Below, one piece after another: positions 42,856 to 53,690 of a stretch of DNA of 64,000 nt; the first letter of the stretch is position 1; each line of letters starts with the position of its first letter. The notes under the pieces were generated by a model that worked only from the letters and a program-made list of their open reading frames with translations, searched no databases and was not told where the DNA came from. This stretch comes from Tupaia tana (taxonomy: Eukaryota > Chordata > Mammalia > Scandentia > Tupaiidae): assembly GCA_026018925.1 (NCBI GenBank), contig JAKSZU010000012.1, positions 32,668,055 through 32,732,054 on the forward strand, written 5' to 3'. The position numbers and the translations under genes are program-made.

Positions 42856-43107
42856 GTTTTTAGAGATTTTTGCTATAGAGCATGTAAGCTTGCCAGAGAA
42901 TCAGAGAGAGACAGAAGGCAAGAAATCACCCACTGGAGGGATGGCCACACTGCAGTCTCTTCTCCTCCATACTCCTCTTGGGATGTGTGTGCAGGCGCAT
43001 GCTCACACATACGCCCGGCGTGAGTTTCAAGCCGCTGTCTGGGACTTAAACCGTGGCTGATCATGGGGAAGTCCAGCATCTTAACCATTATGCCAGCTAC
43101 TGGTCCC
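42856..43107 (-). repeat. tSINE-A with TSD
   Basis: Flanks TCAAAACTTTTG (42844-42855) and TCAAAACTTCTTG (43110-43122). Confidence 0.88.
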
Positions 43108-43380
43108 AACTCAAAACTTCTTGATGTGGAAATCAAAATGGGGCAGAGACCTGCACTTTTTATTTTCTTTCATTTATGTAGGAAAGGTATTCAGAGGTGT
43201 TTAAGCCTTCTTCATTGTGTAGTGTCTGTGCATCACAGGTACCTAAGACATGCTGAAATACTTTAGTTTGTTAGGATACAGTTTGCAGGAAAGAATGACA
43301 AAGATAATGAGAATATTTGTGGATGGTGAGAGCTTACTTGTACAGAAGATGGCACTGGGAAGCAGATTTAGGGCCTTATG

Positions 43381-43656
43381 TTTTTTTTTTTTTTTTTCTT
43401 TTTTTGGAGAGGTTTTTGCTATAGGGCGCGTGCGCTCGCCAGACAGACAGAGAGAGACAGAGAGATAGAAAGCAGGAAATCACCCCCCAGGGGGGATGGC
43501 CACGCCGCAATCCCTTCTCCTCCATTCTCCTCTCGGGATCCTGGGCACGCACGCACACGCGCCCGGCGTGAGTTTAAGCCGCCGGGTCCGGGACTCGAAC
43601 CGTGGTCGACTACGTGGGAGTCCAGCGACATAGCCATTACGCTAACTGCTGGTCCC
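43381..43656 (-). repeat. tSINE-A, young, near consensus
   Basis: TSD TTAGGGCCTTATG at 43368-43380 and 43658-43670. Carries GCTATAGGGCGCGTGCGCTC and a clean reversed B box; among the least diverged copies here. Confidence 0.95.
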
Positions 43657-43869
43657 ATTAGGGCCTTATGTTTTATTTGTAAAACTTAACTTGAATGGGA
43701 GGATCTCTTTACATAAAGGCAAAGTGGATTTGTTTTAGGGGAAAGAAAGGAAGGTACTAGGAAAGAAATAATGGGAGTGAAAACATGAAGTTTCTGTTTT
43801 AGAATTACCAAGTTACAACTTGCTGGTGTTGGCGGGATTCAAACACAGATTCTGCCTGAAATCATCCCG

Positions 43870-44095
43870 TTAGATTTTGTTTGTTTATTCATGACAGAGC
43901 GTGGTGTGCTTGTGAACATGTGAATGAGAGAGACAGAGACACAGAGAGTTGAGTACTCTTCCCAGGGTCTGGTCATGCCGTGGTCCTCTCCTTTCAGCCT
44001 TCCAGCTCATTCGATCCTGGGCACTCATGCACATGCCTGGTGTATTTCAGGCTGACCAATTCAGGAATTCGAATTGCAGTCACCAGGTGGGATTA
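43870..44095 (-). repeat. tSINE-D
   Basis: CCAGGGTCTGGTCATGCCGT, CATTCGATCCTGGGCACTCA, reversed B-box region GAATTCGAATTGC. Confidence 0.65.
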
Positions 44096-44151
44096 ATTTC
44101 TCAAGCACCTTGAAATTTGACTCATCATCATGTTAAAATTTGATGTTTGTT

Positions 44152-44419
44152 GGGAACCAGCAGTTAGCGTAATGGCTATGTTGCTGGACTCCCACGTAGT
44201 CGACCGCGGTTCGCGTCTCGGACCCGGTGGCTTACAACTCACGCTGGGCGCGTGTGCGTGCGTGCCCAAGATCCCGAGAGGAGAATGGAGGAGAAGGGAT
44301 TGCGGCGTGACCATCCCCCCTGGGGGGTGATTTCTCGCTTTCTGTCTCTATGTCTCTCTCTGTCTGTCTGGCGAGCGCACGCGCCCTATAGCAAAAAACC
44401 TCTCCAAAAAAAAAAAAAA
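44152..44419 (+). repeat. tSINE-A2, young, with TSD
   Basis: TSD AAAATTTGATGTTTGTT at 44135-44151 and after the A-tail. Starts GGGAACCAGCAG; B box is GGTTCGCGTCTCGG, not GGTTCGAGTCC. Confidence 0.95.
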
Positions 44420-44684
44420 AAAATTTGATGTTTGTTAATGACTTGCACCTTCTTAAGGATTTACATAGAACTCACTCTTTGGAAGGGAGCTCTTATTTGC
44501 AGAAGAGGAAGTTACTACATGGGGAAGAGAAAGAAGCTGGTTTTTCATGATATGAACAATAATAGCTTTAAGGGTAGTGAATGAAGGATGTGAAAAATAG
44601 GCAGATGCCAGAGATACTTTGCAAAAAGAATTGATGGGGTTAGATGACTGAGCAACCATCCCCCCTCTGGAAGTTCGATGTTTG

Positions 44685-45085
44685 AATTCGAGAAATAAAC
44701 TGACACTAGACAGATTAACAAAAGAAAAGGCATCCACATTTGTAAGTGTGCACATGGGCATGAAGTCCTTCATATATGAGACTCAAAGAAGTACCAGATG
44801 ACTAAAGTTTTATATTGTAGAGGCTTCAAAAAATATTAGGGGCTTGGTGCTTCTTTAGGGAGAGGTTGCAGCGCATAGTTTATCTGGTTATGCAGACCAA
44901 ATCTCTCATAATCTCAGAGCTGTCTTCAGAAGGAATAGACGATAGAAGGAGCCTTGGAGCAAGTAAGTCTGTTTGCATGGCTGTTCGCTACTGTAGATAT
45001 TTCTGCAGATGCAAATCTCCCTCATCAAGGACAGCTTTTCAGACCCTATTTCTGTGTCTGCAGGCTTTCTGAATAACTCTCTTGA
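44685..45085 (+). repeat. Ancient LTR-like fossil, copy B
   Basis: Same family and orientation as 33870-34640. This copy is uninterrupted; family name not known to me. Confidence 0.45.
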
Positions 45086-45169
45086 AATATGCAAAAGAAG
45101 TGTATTTGTGGATGGCAGGTCTTGGTGTTCCGCATCTCAAAGGTTTTGAATCAGTGGAAGCAAATACAA

Positions 45170-45312
45170 GCTGTGTACTCAGGCCACTGGGACCGGGCCC
45201 GGGTTCAAGTCTTGATTTTGCTAATTACTAACTGTGTGAACATGAGTAAATTACTTAGTACCTCAATGAGAGGCTTCGGTGAATTCCTCTTAAACTTAAA
45301 ATGTGCATTACC
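45170..45312 (+). repeat. MIR SINE
   Basis: GGGTTCAAGTCTTGATTTTG and GTGTGAACATGAGTAAATTA match the MIR 5' half. Confidence 0.75.
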
Positions 45313-45337
45313 TTTGTTAAAATACAGATTCTGATTG

Positions 45338-45624
45338 GGAACCAGCAGTTAGCGTAATGGCTATGTCGCTGGACTCCCACGTAGTCGACTGCGGTTCGCG
45401 TCTCGGACCCGGTGGCTTACAACTCACGCCGGGCACATGTGCGTGCGTGCCCAAGATCCCGAGAGGAGAATGGAGGAGAAGGGATTGTGGCGTGACCATC
45501 CCCCCTGGGGGGGTGATTTCTCGCTTTCTGTCTCTATGTCTCTCTCTGTCTGTCTGGCGAGCGCACGCGCCCTATAGCGGAAAAAGAAAAAAAAAAAAAA
45601 AAACCTCTCCAAAAAAAAAAAAAA
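45338..45624 (+). repeat. tSINE-A2, young, with TSD and doubled A-tract
   Basis: TSD AAAATACAGATTCTGATTG at 45319-45337 and 45625-45643. Next to the usual 3' end it reads CCCTATAGCGGAAAAAG, a long A-run, then ACCTCTCC and a second A-run. Confidence 0.95.
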
Positions 45625-45959
45625 AAAATACAGATTCTGATTGAGTAGATGCTGGTAGGACTTGATATTCTGCGTTTTCAACACATTCTCAGGGGTGCAG
45701 AGTAGCGAAGGTTGGATGCCCTCCAGGGCCCTTCGCAGTTCTGCAGCTCTATAATTCTGTTCGTTGACTACTGTTTATTGATTATTTCTACTCTGGATGT
45801 CTGTTATACTCTGGTGACTTTATCGGCTCTGTTTAGACAGATGAATTCTAAATCTGTCTCTTACTTCAAATTAGAAATGCCTCAGTCAAGTCATCATCTT
45901 CCACTGATAACCACATCCCTCTTGATATTCCTATTTCTGGAAGATCTTATATTATATGG

Positions 45960-46390
45960 TACTTTATGATTTTTCAGAGAGCTTTTATATCCATGATTTC
46001 ATCTGATTCTTATAATAACCCACAGAGGTAGGCAGGTGGAAATATCTGCTTTGTGTTTTCTCAAAGTTCATTTCTTTCTTTCATGAAAGAGAAAGAAAAC
46101 GACAGTCACTTTAACAGGGTTTCATACTGCCATCCTCCACACCCCAGCCTTTCAGCCAGCTAGATTGATGGGCACGTGTGTGTGTGCCCAGTATGTTTAG
46201 GTTGACCCAGGAACTGAACTCTGATTTTTTGAATGTCTTCCAGTTTTGCAGGGGACTACATTACCACCATGCCATTGTGGCTGGGCCAGTGTCTCCGTCC
46301 TGTGGAGGAGAAGCAGGCTCAGAGGGAGGAAGTGGTGTGCCTACTAGTGAGTGATAGAACTACTCTAGAATTCAGCATTATCCCCCTTGG
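45960..46390 (+). repeat. MIR SINE split by a tSINE-D
   Basis: 45960-46060 (TTATAATAACCCACAGAGGT) and 46288-46390 (GCAGGCTCAGAGGGAGGAAG) are consecutive MIR parts. Confidence 0.6.
46075..46287 (-). repeat. tSINE-D
   Basis: AACAGGGTTTCATACTGCCA and CAGCCAGCTAGATTGATGGG; ends CATTGTGGCTGGGCC. Confidence 0.7.
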
Positions 46391-46469
46391 TTTGAGCTCA
46401 CAATACTTCTGGGAATGGCTGTCACTCCTATCTGTGTTTAAAGGTTTGTGGCCATCTCTTTTTAAACTA

Positions 46470-46539
46470 TTGGGTTGTTGGAAAAGTCATGATGCATTTT
46501 TGCATAGAAAAATACATTATGACTTTCTCGATAACCTAA
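46470..46539. mobile_element. Mariner-like MITE, copy 2 (70 bp)
   Basis: TA target repeats at 46468-46469 and 46540-46541. Left end TTGGGTTGTTGGAAAAGTC; right end complement TTAGGTTATCGAGAAAGTC. Confidence 0.9.
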
Positions 46540-46570
46540 TATAAGTTTATTTTTTAAGAATAGAGTATAT

Positions 46571-46862
46571 AGTCCCAGTTGATGTTTGTACACGTTGGAT
46601 GCTGCTACTCAGCAGGCAGAGGCCATGTGGGAGGTCTGGGTTCATTTTCTGGCCCACCCTAAAAAGCCAAGTGCAGTGGTACGTACCTGTAGTCCCAGAA
46701 GCTTGGGAGGCTGAGGCATGAGGATTGCAAGCTCTCAGTCAGTGTGGACAACAGAGGGAGACTGTCTGAATGAGCTGGATGTGGTGGTGTGCACCTGTGG
46801 CCTCAGCTACTCTGGAAGCCAAGGTAGGAGGATCAAGACATAGCAAAACCTGTCTAAAGAAC
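46571..46862 (+). repeat. Composite tRNA-7SL-7SL SINE
   Basis: tRNA-like head (GGATGCTGCTACTCAGCAGG, B-box remnant GGTTCATTTTC) followed by two 7SL units: AGTGCAGTGGTACGTACCTG with TTGGGAGGCTGAGGCATGAG, then TGTGGTGGTGTGCACCTGTG with the same motif decayed. Confidence 0.85.
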
Positions 46863-47061
46863 ACTATTCACATATACAAATTGGTGATGCATTCATATCA
46901 TTCATAATTTAGAAGGTACATAAGAGGATACGGGGAACAAATCTGCAAGTTTTCATACTACTCTATGCCCCAAATATCCGTTTTCTTTCCCGTGGGGCAA
47001 CCAGTGTTATCAGTTATAGTTTATGTCTCCAATAATTACATAATTATGCCCTCCCATTATA

Positions 47062-47140
47062 TTGGGTGTTGGAAAAGTCACGATGCATTTTAGCATAGAA
47101 AGCCAGAGAAAAAAATACGCCAAGACTTCTGATGACCTAA
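47062..47140. mobile_element. Mariner-like MITE, copy 3 (79 bp), in L1
   Basis: TA before the left end TTGGGTGTTGGAAAAGTCAC; right end complement TTAGGTCATCAGAAGTC. The right target repeat has decayed to TG. Confidence 0.85.
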
Positions 47141-47291
47141 TGTTTTTCTAATTTTGTAATTTTGGTGGATATTATCAGATTACCATTCATAGAGATTATA
47201 CCAGTTACACTCCTTTCAGCAAGTTGCCTATTTTCTACTGCCTTGGCTCAGAGTTTTTAGTCTGTGCCTGTTTGAGTATTCTTTTTTTTTT

Positions 47292-47362
47292 TTTATTTAA
47301 ATTTTGTTTTTGCTATAGGGCAAAAAATCACAGGAAGAGAGGAGAGAGAGAGAGAGAGAGAA

Positions 47363-47404
<42 letters not shown>

Positions 47405-47574
47405 TAAGAAATCACTCCCTAGAGGGGATGGTCGTGCTATAATCTCCTCTCCTCTATCTTCCTCTTGGGATCTTGGGCATACATGCCGATGTGCATGTGT
47501 GATTTTCCTGCCTCCAGGTCTAGGGCTCAAACTACAAAGTCGGCCATCTTAACCTCCAAGCCATCTGCTGGCCC
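47292..47574 (-). repeat. tSINE-A with (GA)n expansion
   Basis: TTTTGCTATAGGGCAAAAAA; GA-rich 47335-47402; ends CATCTGCTGGCCC. Flanks AGTATTCTTTT and AGTATACTTTT are a likely TSD. Confidence 0.85.
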
Positions 47575-47621
47575 AAGTATACTTTTAATTTGCAGTTTTT
47601 TTCATGTATAAGACTTGTCAT

Positions 47622-47850
47622 GGGCTTGCTTGGTGGTGCAGTAGTAACGTGCTGCCTAGGCGATGTTAGATCCGTGTGGAAGACTGTGGGTTCAGTTCTC
47701 CAGTCAACGTGTACACCCCAGGTGTGTGTGCCCATGATCCTGATAGGTGAGGAAGGCTGTGGGGGGATTGCGGTGTGAGACTCTGTTGGGAGTGCTTATC
47801 TTTCTCTCTCTGTCTTTCACTCTTACTAAAGAAATAAACTTAAAAAAGAA
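47622..47850 (+). repeat. tSINE-D, good copy
   Basis: GGTGGTGCAGTAGTAACGTG head, GGGTTCAGTTCTCCAGTC B-box region, GTGCCCATGATCCTGATAGG, tail CTTACTAAAGAAATAAAC. Confidence 0.82.
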
Positions 47851-48014
47851 CTATTTATACTTCCTTTTCTGTGAATTATCTGTTATTCTTCCTTGCCATT
47901 TTTCTCTATTGCATTGTTGGACTTTTTATTAATGATTTCTAGGGATTATTTATGTGTTAGTAAAATTGTCTTTGTTAATGTGAGTTAAAATTTTTCTTAG
48001 GTTCTTTTATTTCC

Positions 48015-48335
48015 CCCTTCTATGAAAAAGTATGTAATGGGACTGGCAGGTGGCGTGGTGGTAAGGGTGCTGGATTCCCACATGGCCGACCATGATTCAA
48101 GTCCTGGACCTGGTGGCTTGCTTCTTCACATTCTCTCTTTCTCTCTGTCCCTCTCTGGTCAAATTAAAAAATATATATAGATATACAAATAAATGAAGTT
48201 TTAAAAAAAAAAAAGAAAAAGTATGTATGCTGGAGAGAGACGGAGAGAAAGAGAGTGGGGCACCCTTGACACCCTTGAGAGCGGGGTCTCATCACACCAT
48301 GTTCCCTTCCTCATCCTTGCACATGTACAAATTCC
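48015..48335 (-). repeat. tSINE-D split by a tSINE-B
   Basis: 48015-48037 (CCCTTCTATGAAAAAGTATG) and 48213-48335 (GAGAGCGGGGTCTCATCACA). Confidence 0.6.
48039..48212 (+). repeat. tSINE-B with TSD
   Basis: GGGACTGGCAGGTGGCGTGG to CTCTGGTCAAATTAAAAA. GAAAAAGTATGTA occurs on both sides. Confidence 0.88.
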
Positions 48336-48518
48336 AGTTCCTTGGTGAAATTACATACTCTGAAATTAGGAAATGCCATGTTTGTATCCTCATTGTCCCT
48401 AAGCATAGTCTGAGAAGTATCAAGATGGAAGAAAGATATAAACGCAAGGGAGGGTGAAGGGTGCAGAGTGCAGTACTGGGTTGTCCCTAGTCTTTACGGG
48501 ATTGTCACTACAATGGCT

Positions 48519-48930
48519 TGTTTCTTTTTTTCTTTTTTCACACAAATAGGATTTTTTATTTGTTGCCATTAAACATCAGAAACTTTAAACAGATTCTTGG
48601 GCTGATGGTTCATGTCCATCAGCTTGTTCAGCTTTAGCATCTGTTTCATCTCCAATAGCTTTTCCAGAACCATCACCATGAAGCTCCGTGAGTTTTCCCA
48701 ATTCAAACTTGGGCTTCTTCTGCACTTTTAATTTCCTGACGAACTCATCGTGGAGAGGCTGGGTAGATTGGCAACCCTTTTCTGTGTCTTTTCCAATGCT
48801 GTCTGGAATCAGTTTATTGACCACTTCTTTGATTTCATTTGTCTGCATCTCCTGGGTCATGATTTCCATCTCCCTCTTCTGGATTTAGCAGATCTACTGA
48901 TGCTGAGTATGAGGTCTTCCATATCTGATT

Positions 48931-48932
<2 letters not shown>
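48519..48932 (-). pseudogene. RPS3A: RPS3A processed pseudogene, 5'-truncated
   Basis: Reverse strand matches the C-terminal third of ribosomal protein S3A (eS1): [53 protein letters not shown] and the end QESV at 48585. Upstream, NQIWKTSY (parent NQIRKTSY) is found out of frame. It has a 3' UTR with AATAAA (TTTATT at 48555-48560 on the + strand), a poly(A) tail (T-rich 48519-48539) and no introns, the marks of L1-mediated copying. The 95-codon open part holds many substitutions and lacks the first two thirds of the protein, so it is not functional. Confidence 0.93.

Positions 48933-48934
<2 letters not shown>

Positions 48935-48962
<28 letters not shown>
48935..48962. repeat. (GT)n microsatellite
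   Basis: About 14 GT units directly at the truncated 5' end of the RPS3A copy. Confidence 0.97.
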
Positions 48963-48965
<3 letters not shown>

Positions 48966-49223
48966 ACTAAAACCAACACTACTTGGAGGAAAAAAATGGA
49001 AGAAGAGGGTGGATTTGGGCTGTACACCATGCTTAGGGGTAGGTAGGGTAGAGGTAAAAACCCTAGAGTCAAAATGTATACGACATGTAGAGAATTCAGA
49101 AATGTATTTTTTATTTTTTCCTGTGAAAAAGCCAATTTTATAATTTGATTGTTTTAATAAATAACTGCATTAAATTGTTAGACTGATTGGACTTAGCAGA
49201 GTTAATGTCAAAATAAAGGCTTT

Positions 49224-49466
49224 AGGGTAGTCCCATTGTTTAGTGGTTAAGGAGCTTGATCCCACACGGTCGACCATGCGGTTCAAATCCCAGTTCCAGA
49301 AATCTGGCCCCAGCGCCTTGAGAAACACACTGAATGCATGTGTGTGCATGTCCCACATCCTGACAGGATATGAAATGGGAGGAGAAGGGATAGTGACATG
49401 ACTGCACCCCACCCGCCCCTGTCTCTGTCTCGCTCTCTGGCCCGCACCGCCATTCACAGAAAAGTA
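49224..49466 (+). repeat. tSINE-C
   Basis: AGTCCCATTGTTTAGTGGTT head, GGTTCAAATCC B box, CTGACAGGATATGAAATGGG body. Confidence 0.78.
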
Positions 49467-49669
49467 AAAGCTTTATTTCCAAGGTCGTGTAATTTGTGCC
49501 AAAGAAAGCTCTCTTATTAGGGGCAAGAAGTGTGAAGTGTTCATGAGAGAATTGAGTTGTGGGGTTTTTTGTTTAAATTGTAATGTTGACTGTTGGCAAC
49601 ATTTGCTTATAGCCAATAGCACCAGGCAGTTTTAAAGCATTCTTGTGATCTTTCAAAACTTTCCACATG

Positions 49670-49912
49670 GCTTGGTGGTGCCGTGGGAATGCGCAGCTGA
49701 AACGGTGCCAGATGCATATGGAGGACTATGGATTCAGTTTCTTCAATCGACCTGTGCACACCGAGCGTGTGTGCCCATGATCCTGGCTGGCCAGAGGGCT
49801 GCAGGGGATGGCTGCGTGAGACCCTGCCGAGGGTGCTTGTCTTTCTCTCTTTCTGTTTTTTTTTTTTTTTTTGTCTCTTACTCTCATGATGGAAGTAAAT
49901 GCATTTAAAAAA
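49670..49912 (+). repeat. tSINE-D
   Basis: GGCTTGGTGGTGCCGTGGGA head, CCCATGATCCTGGCTGGCCA, a T16 run within the CT-rich part, tail CTCTCATGATGGAAGTAAAT. Confidence 0.78.
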
Positions 49913-49918
49913 AAACAC

Positions 49919-50184
49919 TTTTTTTTTTTTTTTTGGAGAGGTTTTCGCTATAGGGCGCGTGCGCTCGCCAGACAGACAGAGACAGAGAGACAGAAAGCGA
50001 GAAATCACCCCCCCAGGGGGGATGGTCACGCCACAATCCCTTCTCCTCCATTCTCCTCTCGGGATCTTGGGCATGCACGCACACGCGCCTGGCATGAGTT
50101 TTAAGCCACCAGGTCCGGGACGTGAACCGCGGTCGACTACGTGGGAGTCCAGAGACATAGCCATTACGCTAACTGCTGGTTCCC
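49919..50184 (-). repeat. tSINE-A2, young
   Basis: GGTTTTCGCTATAGGGCGCG; reversed B box GGGACGTGAACCGCGG; ends GCTAACTGCTGGTTCC. The flanking A/T-rich DNA hides the TSD. Confidence 0.92.
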
Positions 50185-50269
50185 CCCAAAAAACTTTTAA
50201 AATGTAGTCATTCAGATAGGATCAAAGGATTAGGAAAAAATAGGTGACTGAGAATGTTATAACATAGAT

Positions 50270-50472
50270 GGGGTTTTCTCTCACTCGCCAGAGAGAGAGA
50301 GAGAGAAAGGGAGAGAGAGAAAGTGAAAAATCACCCCCACTGTCCTAGGATTTGGGGCATGCACACACCTGTGCCTGGCATGTTTTTCAAGCCATCGAGC
50401 CCAGGACCTGAACTGCTCATTTGGCTGTCTGGTATCCAGCCGCCTCAACCAGCATGCCATCTGCTGGCCCTC
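50270..50472 (-). repeat. tSINE-A, diverged and shortened
   Basis: (GA)n part, then a deletion removing the usual GGGATGGCC segment; ends CCATCTGCTGGCCC. Confidence 0.75.
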
Positions 50473-50509
50473 TCTGTCTTACAGTCACCAGTTTTCAGTC
50501 CTGGGGGCC

Positions 50510-50660
50510 AACCCTGATGACTTTACGTAATCCAATTACTTTGCAAAGGCTTCACCTCTGAATCCCATAGTTGGATTAAGCCTCCACCCTCTTAATACTA
50601 TCACAACCAAATTTCAACACATGAATTTTGGAGGACACATTCAGACTTTTCTGTTTTCTG
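50510..50660 (-). repeat. MaLR-type LTR fossil fragment
   Basis: CCACCCTCTTAATACTATCA and ACATGAATTTTGGAGGACAC resemble the reversed MaLR (MST/MLT1 type) LTR start. Degraded, partial. Confidence 0.45.
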
Positions 50661-51183
50661 TCCTTCCTTCTTGTGAGATATCCCCTGTCAATAGCTATTT
50701 ATGGTTTTATTCTTTGTTTATATTTGGTTACTTATTATTTGGTTGGCATGAAGAAATGAATAATGATAGTGAGTAATACTTAATTGTCCAACTGTGCTGA
50801 GGATGATGAGATCACATGTTTGAAATGTTGAGCACAATGTATGGCACAGCACGCATTTAATAAATGCCAACAGTACAGTGATGGTAGTGGTCTCGATCAT
50901 CAGTCTTTTCTTCCTGGATTAATAGAGAAGATAACTGTAAATAACTAACTATGATACTTGGTTGAATGGAATAAATGTAGTAGAGATAAAAACAAAGTTC
51001 TTCTCTCATTTATTCTAATAAAGGAGCAACTAATTTCAGTTCGAAAATTAGGAAGGAGCAATCTTTTCCCCTAAACTTTATGGCATAATAGGATCTCTTA
51101 AAGAAAAGGGACAGATGAATTCCAGATTGAGAAGGAGCATGAACAGAAGCATGGGGCTAGCAAAGTGCATGGCCTTTCCTTTC

Positions 51184-51445
51184 TTTTTTTTTTTTTTTTT
51201 TTTTTGAAGAGTTTTTTGCTATAGGGCGCGTGCACTCGCCAGACAGAGAGAGACAGAGAGACAGAAAGCAAGAAATCACCCCCCAGGGAGATGGCCACGC
51301 CGCAATCCCTTCTCCTCCATTCTCCTCTTGGGATCTTGGGCATGCACGCACATGGTGTGAGTTTTAAGCCACTGGTCCGGGACGCGAACCGCGGTCGACT
51401 ACGTGGGAGTCCAGTGACATAGCCATTACGCTAACTGCTGGTCCC
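51184..51445 (-). repeat. tSINE-A2, young
   Basis: TTTTTTGCTATAGGGCGCGT; reversed B box GGGACGCGAACCGCGG; ends GCTAACTGCTGGTCCC and abuts another SINE. Confidence 0.92.
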
Positions 51446-51446
51446 T

Positions 51447-51713
51447 TCTTTTTTTTTTTTTTTTTTTAAAAAGAGAGATTTTTGTTATAGGGCATGGGCG
51501 CTTACTGGAGAGACAGAGAGAGAGAAAAAGAGAAAGTGAAAAATCACTCCCTGGGGAGATGGCCACAGTGCAGTCTCTTCTCCTCTTGGGATTTTAAACA
51601 GGCACGCAGGCATACACGCCTGGTGTGAGTTTCAGACCTCCGGGTCTGGAACTCACACCATGGTCAGTCATGTGGGAGTTTGGTGCCTTAACCACTATGC
51701 AGGCTGCTATAAA
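51447..51713 (-). repeat. tSINE-A, older, adjoining the A2 copy
   Basis: T19 run, AGAGAGATTTTTGTTATAGG, ending TATGCAGGCTGCT. Same strand as its neighbour. Confidence 0.85.
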
Positions 51714-52628
51714 CCAAGGTGTGAAATGGATACCACTGGGAGATTGTTCTAGAGTAAGCCCTAGGAAACTTTGTAAAAACATTTGAGGGTTTTCATACTT
51801 AGAGGATTACACAAATTTATTAGACAATAACCTTCTCTTGCAAAGAATCTTAATCTCTACATGGGGAGAAAGAACTGGATTGGTATGTGCATGGGAGAGA
51901 GAACAGGGCTCTTCTGGCTGACTGCACTTGTAATTGAAGATGAACTTACCCCAGGAGAATGGACTGGCTGAAGGGAGAACTCTAAGCATATTTTAAAAAC
52001 CGAGTGCTTGGTTTTTATTTTTAAGTCTTCAAAGATGATTATCTGACTCAGGAAACTAGCTTTTGGGAATTAATCTGATGTGCCCAGATTTCAGTATTGC
52101 TAGCATATTTTTCTTTTTGATATAAGATGATTTGTCTGGCCCTTAAATTCATCTTGCATTCTTAAAGTTTCTGCTGTTGCTCATGGAGCTTTTGCATTTC
52201 TCATGCTTGTGACTCCAAAGAAATCAAGCATCCTGGCTGGATACGTAGTTAGGAAGGAGGCCTGCTTAGGCCATCGATAGAGACTGATTGGCTGCTGGCG
52301 AAGTGAGAATTTAATGGAAACTCACAGCAATTGGGTTATTGCCAGGATAGAATGACCAGCGAATTCCAGCTTTGAGTTTTGGTTTCAGCCTGTTTTCCTG
52401 GTTGTACGAAATGATCCGGGTATCTAGAGTGATCTAGCAACAGGGGAGGATGTATCTAGTAACTGCTGATTTTCTGTTGGTGGTAGATGGACTTTGCATG
52501 CCTACCAGAGCATTCTGTGAACAAAAGCAAATGCCTACTTACGCTCTAGGGACTGTTAATTCTATTTGTTCTACAGGCATATAACACCTATGTATAATGC
52601 TTGTGCCTTTCAAAAATATTTCACATCT

Positions 52629-52861
52629 TGGCCCAGCCATGGTGGCACATGCCGAGGGGCACCACTGCGCAATGCTGGAGCCCTGTAGGAAAGCCCTGGT
52701 TTTGGTTTCTGGGTTAACTTGAACATGCCTGGCGCACATGCGGTCTTGCCTGTGATCCTAGCTGGCTGAAGGCCTAGGGAGGGTATCGTGGCATGATAAG
52801 ACCCTGCCTGTCTCTTTTTCCCCTTTCTCTCTTCCTCAGTAAATAAATAAACCTTGAAAAG
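52629..52861 (+). repeat. tSINE-D
   Basis: TGGCCCAGCCATGGTGGCAC head, GATCCTAGCTGGCTGAAGGC, tail CAGTAAATAAATAAACC. Lies 230 bp before UVRAG exon 2. Confidence 0.75.
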
Positions 52862-52985
52862 AATATTTATGTTGTCATTTTATACTCACAACTACCTTAG
52901 GAATTGTATGCCTTATTTTCTATTTGAAGAGGAGCTGCCAAGGCGTAAGTAAGAGACTGAGTTATGATTTCTGATTTAACAAATA
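52862..52985 (+). repeat. MIR SINE
   Basis: ATACTCACAACTACCTTAGG through GAGGAGCTGCCAAGGCG. Confidence 0.55.
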
Positions 52986-53092
52986 AAACGACTGGTACAA
53001 CTCTAGTGTATCTCATTTTTGAACTGGAACTTTCAGAAAATGTTATAGGAGGAGAAAGCTGAATGATTTCTCTTTTGGCTGATATTTTTTAG

Positions 53093-53556
<464 letters not shown>

Positions 53557-53597
53557 ACTAAGTTTTATATTACCTTCAAACACCTCACGGGCAGTTA

Positions 53598-53677
53598 TTT
53601 GGTCGTTGGAAAAGTCATGACATATTTTTGCATAGACAAACATAGAAAAATACTTTATGACTTTTCCCATGACCCAA
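53598..53677. mobile_element. Mariner-like MITE, copy 4 (80 bp)
   Basis: TA at 53596-53597; left end TTTGGTCGTTGGAAAAGTCA; right end complement TTGGGTCATGGGAAAAGTCA. Full length. Confidence 0.88.
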
Positions 53678-53690
53678 TTTTATGTACTTC

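Larger units (their letters stand above)
46863..48015 (-). repeat. Ancient L1 3'-UTR fragment, interrupted four times
   Basis: 46863-47061 (GGGGCAACCAGTGTTATCAG), 47141-47290, 47575-47620 and 47851-48015 are consecutive reversed L1M 3' pieces. A MITE, a tSINE-A and a tSINE-D lie inside it. Confidence 0.65.
21969..53092 (+). other. UVRAG: UVRAG intron 1
   Basis: 31.1 kb, GTGAGC donor, TTTTTTAG acceptor; phase 0 between Gln39 and Arg40. Filled by the repeats listed below. Stretches with nothing recognisable: 22400-22810, 23020-23980 (23.15-23.64 kb may be eroded L2), 25527-25860, 26150-26580, 29180-29428, 29970-30630, 31210-31700, 31990-32767, 33110-33860, 37740-38100, 38370-38680, 39440-39720, 43110-43370, 43680-43870, 44440-44680, 48340-48515, 48965-49220, 49470-49665, 50660-51180 and 51715-52625. 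No alternative exon could be recognised. Confidence 0.93.

Noticed and set aside
47335-47402. GAGA-type regulatory element
   Set aside because: It lies within a tSINE-A whose normal purine stretch has expanded by slippage.
49607-50164. 185-codon minus-strand frame
   Set aside because: It crosses a tSINE-A2 and a tSINE-D; the protein (SHVVDRGSRPGPGG...) is the SINE frame that recurs at most tSINE-A copies.
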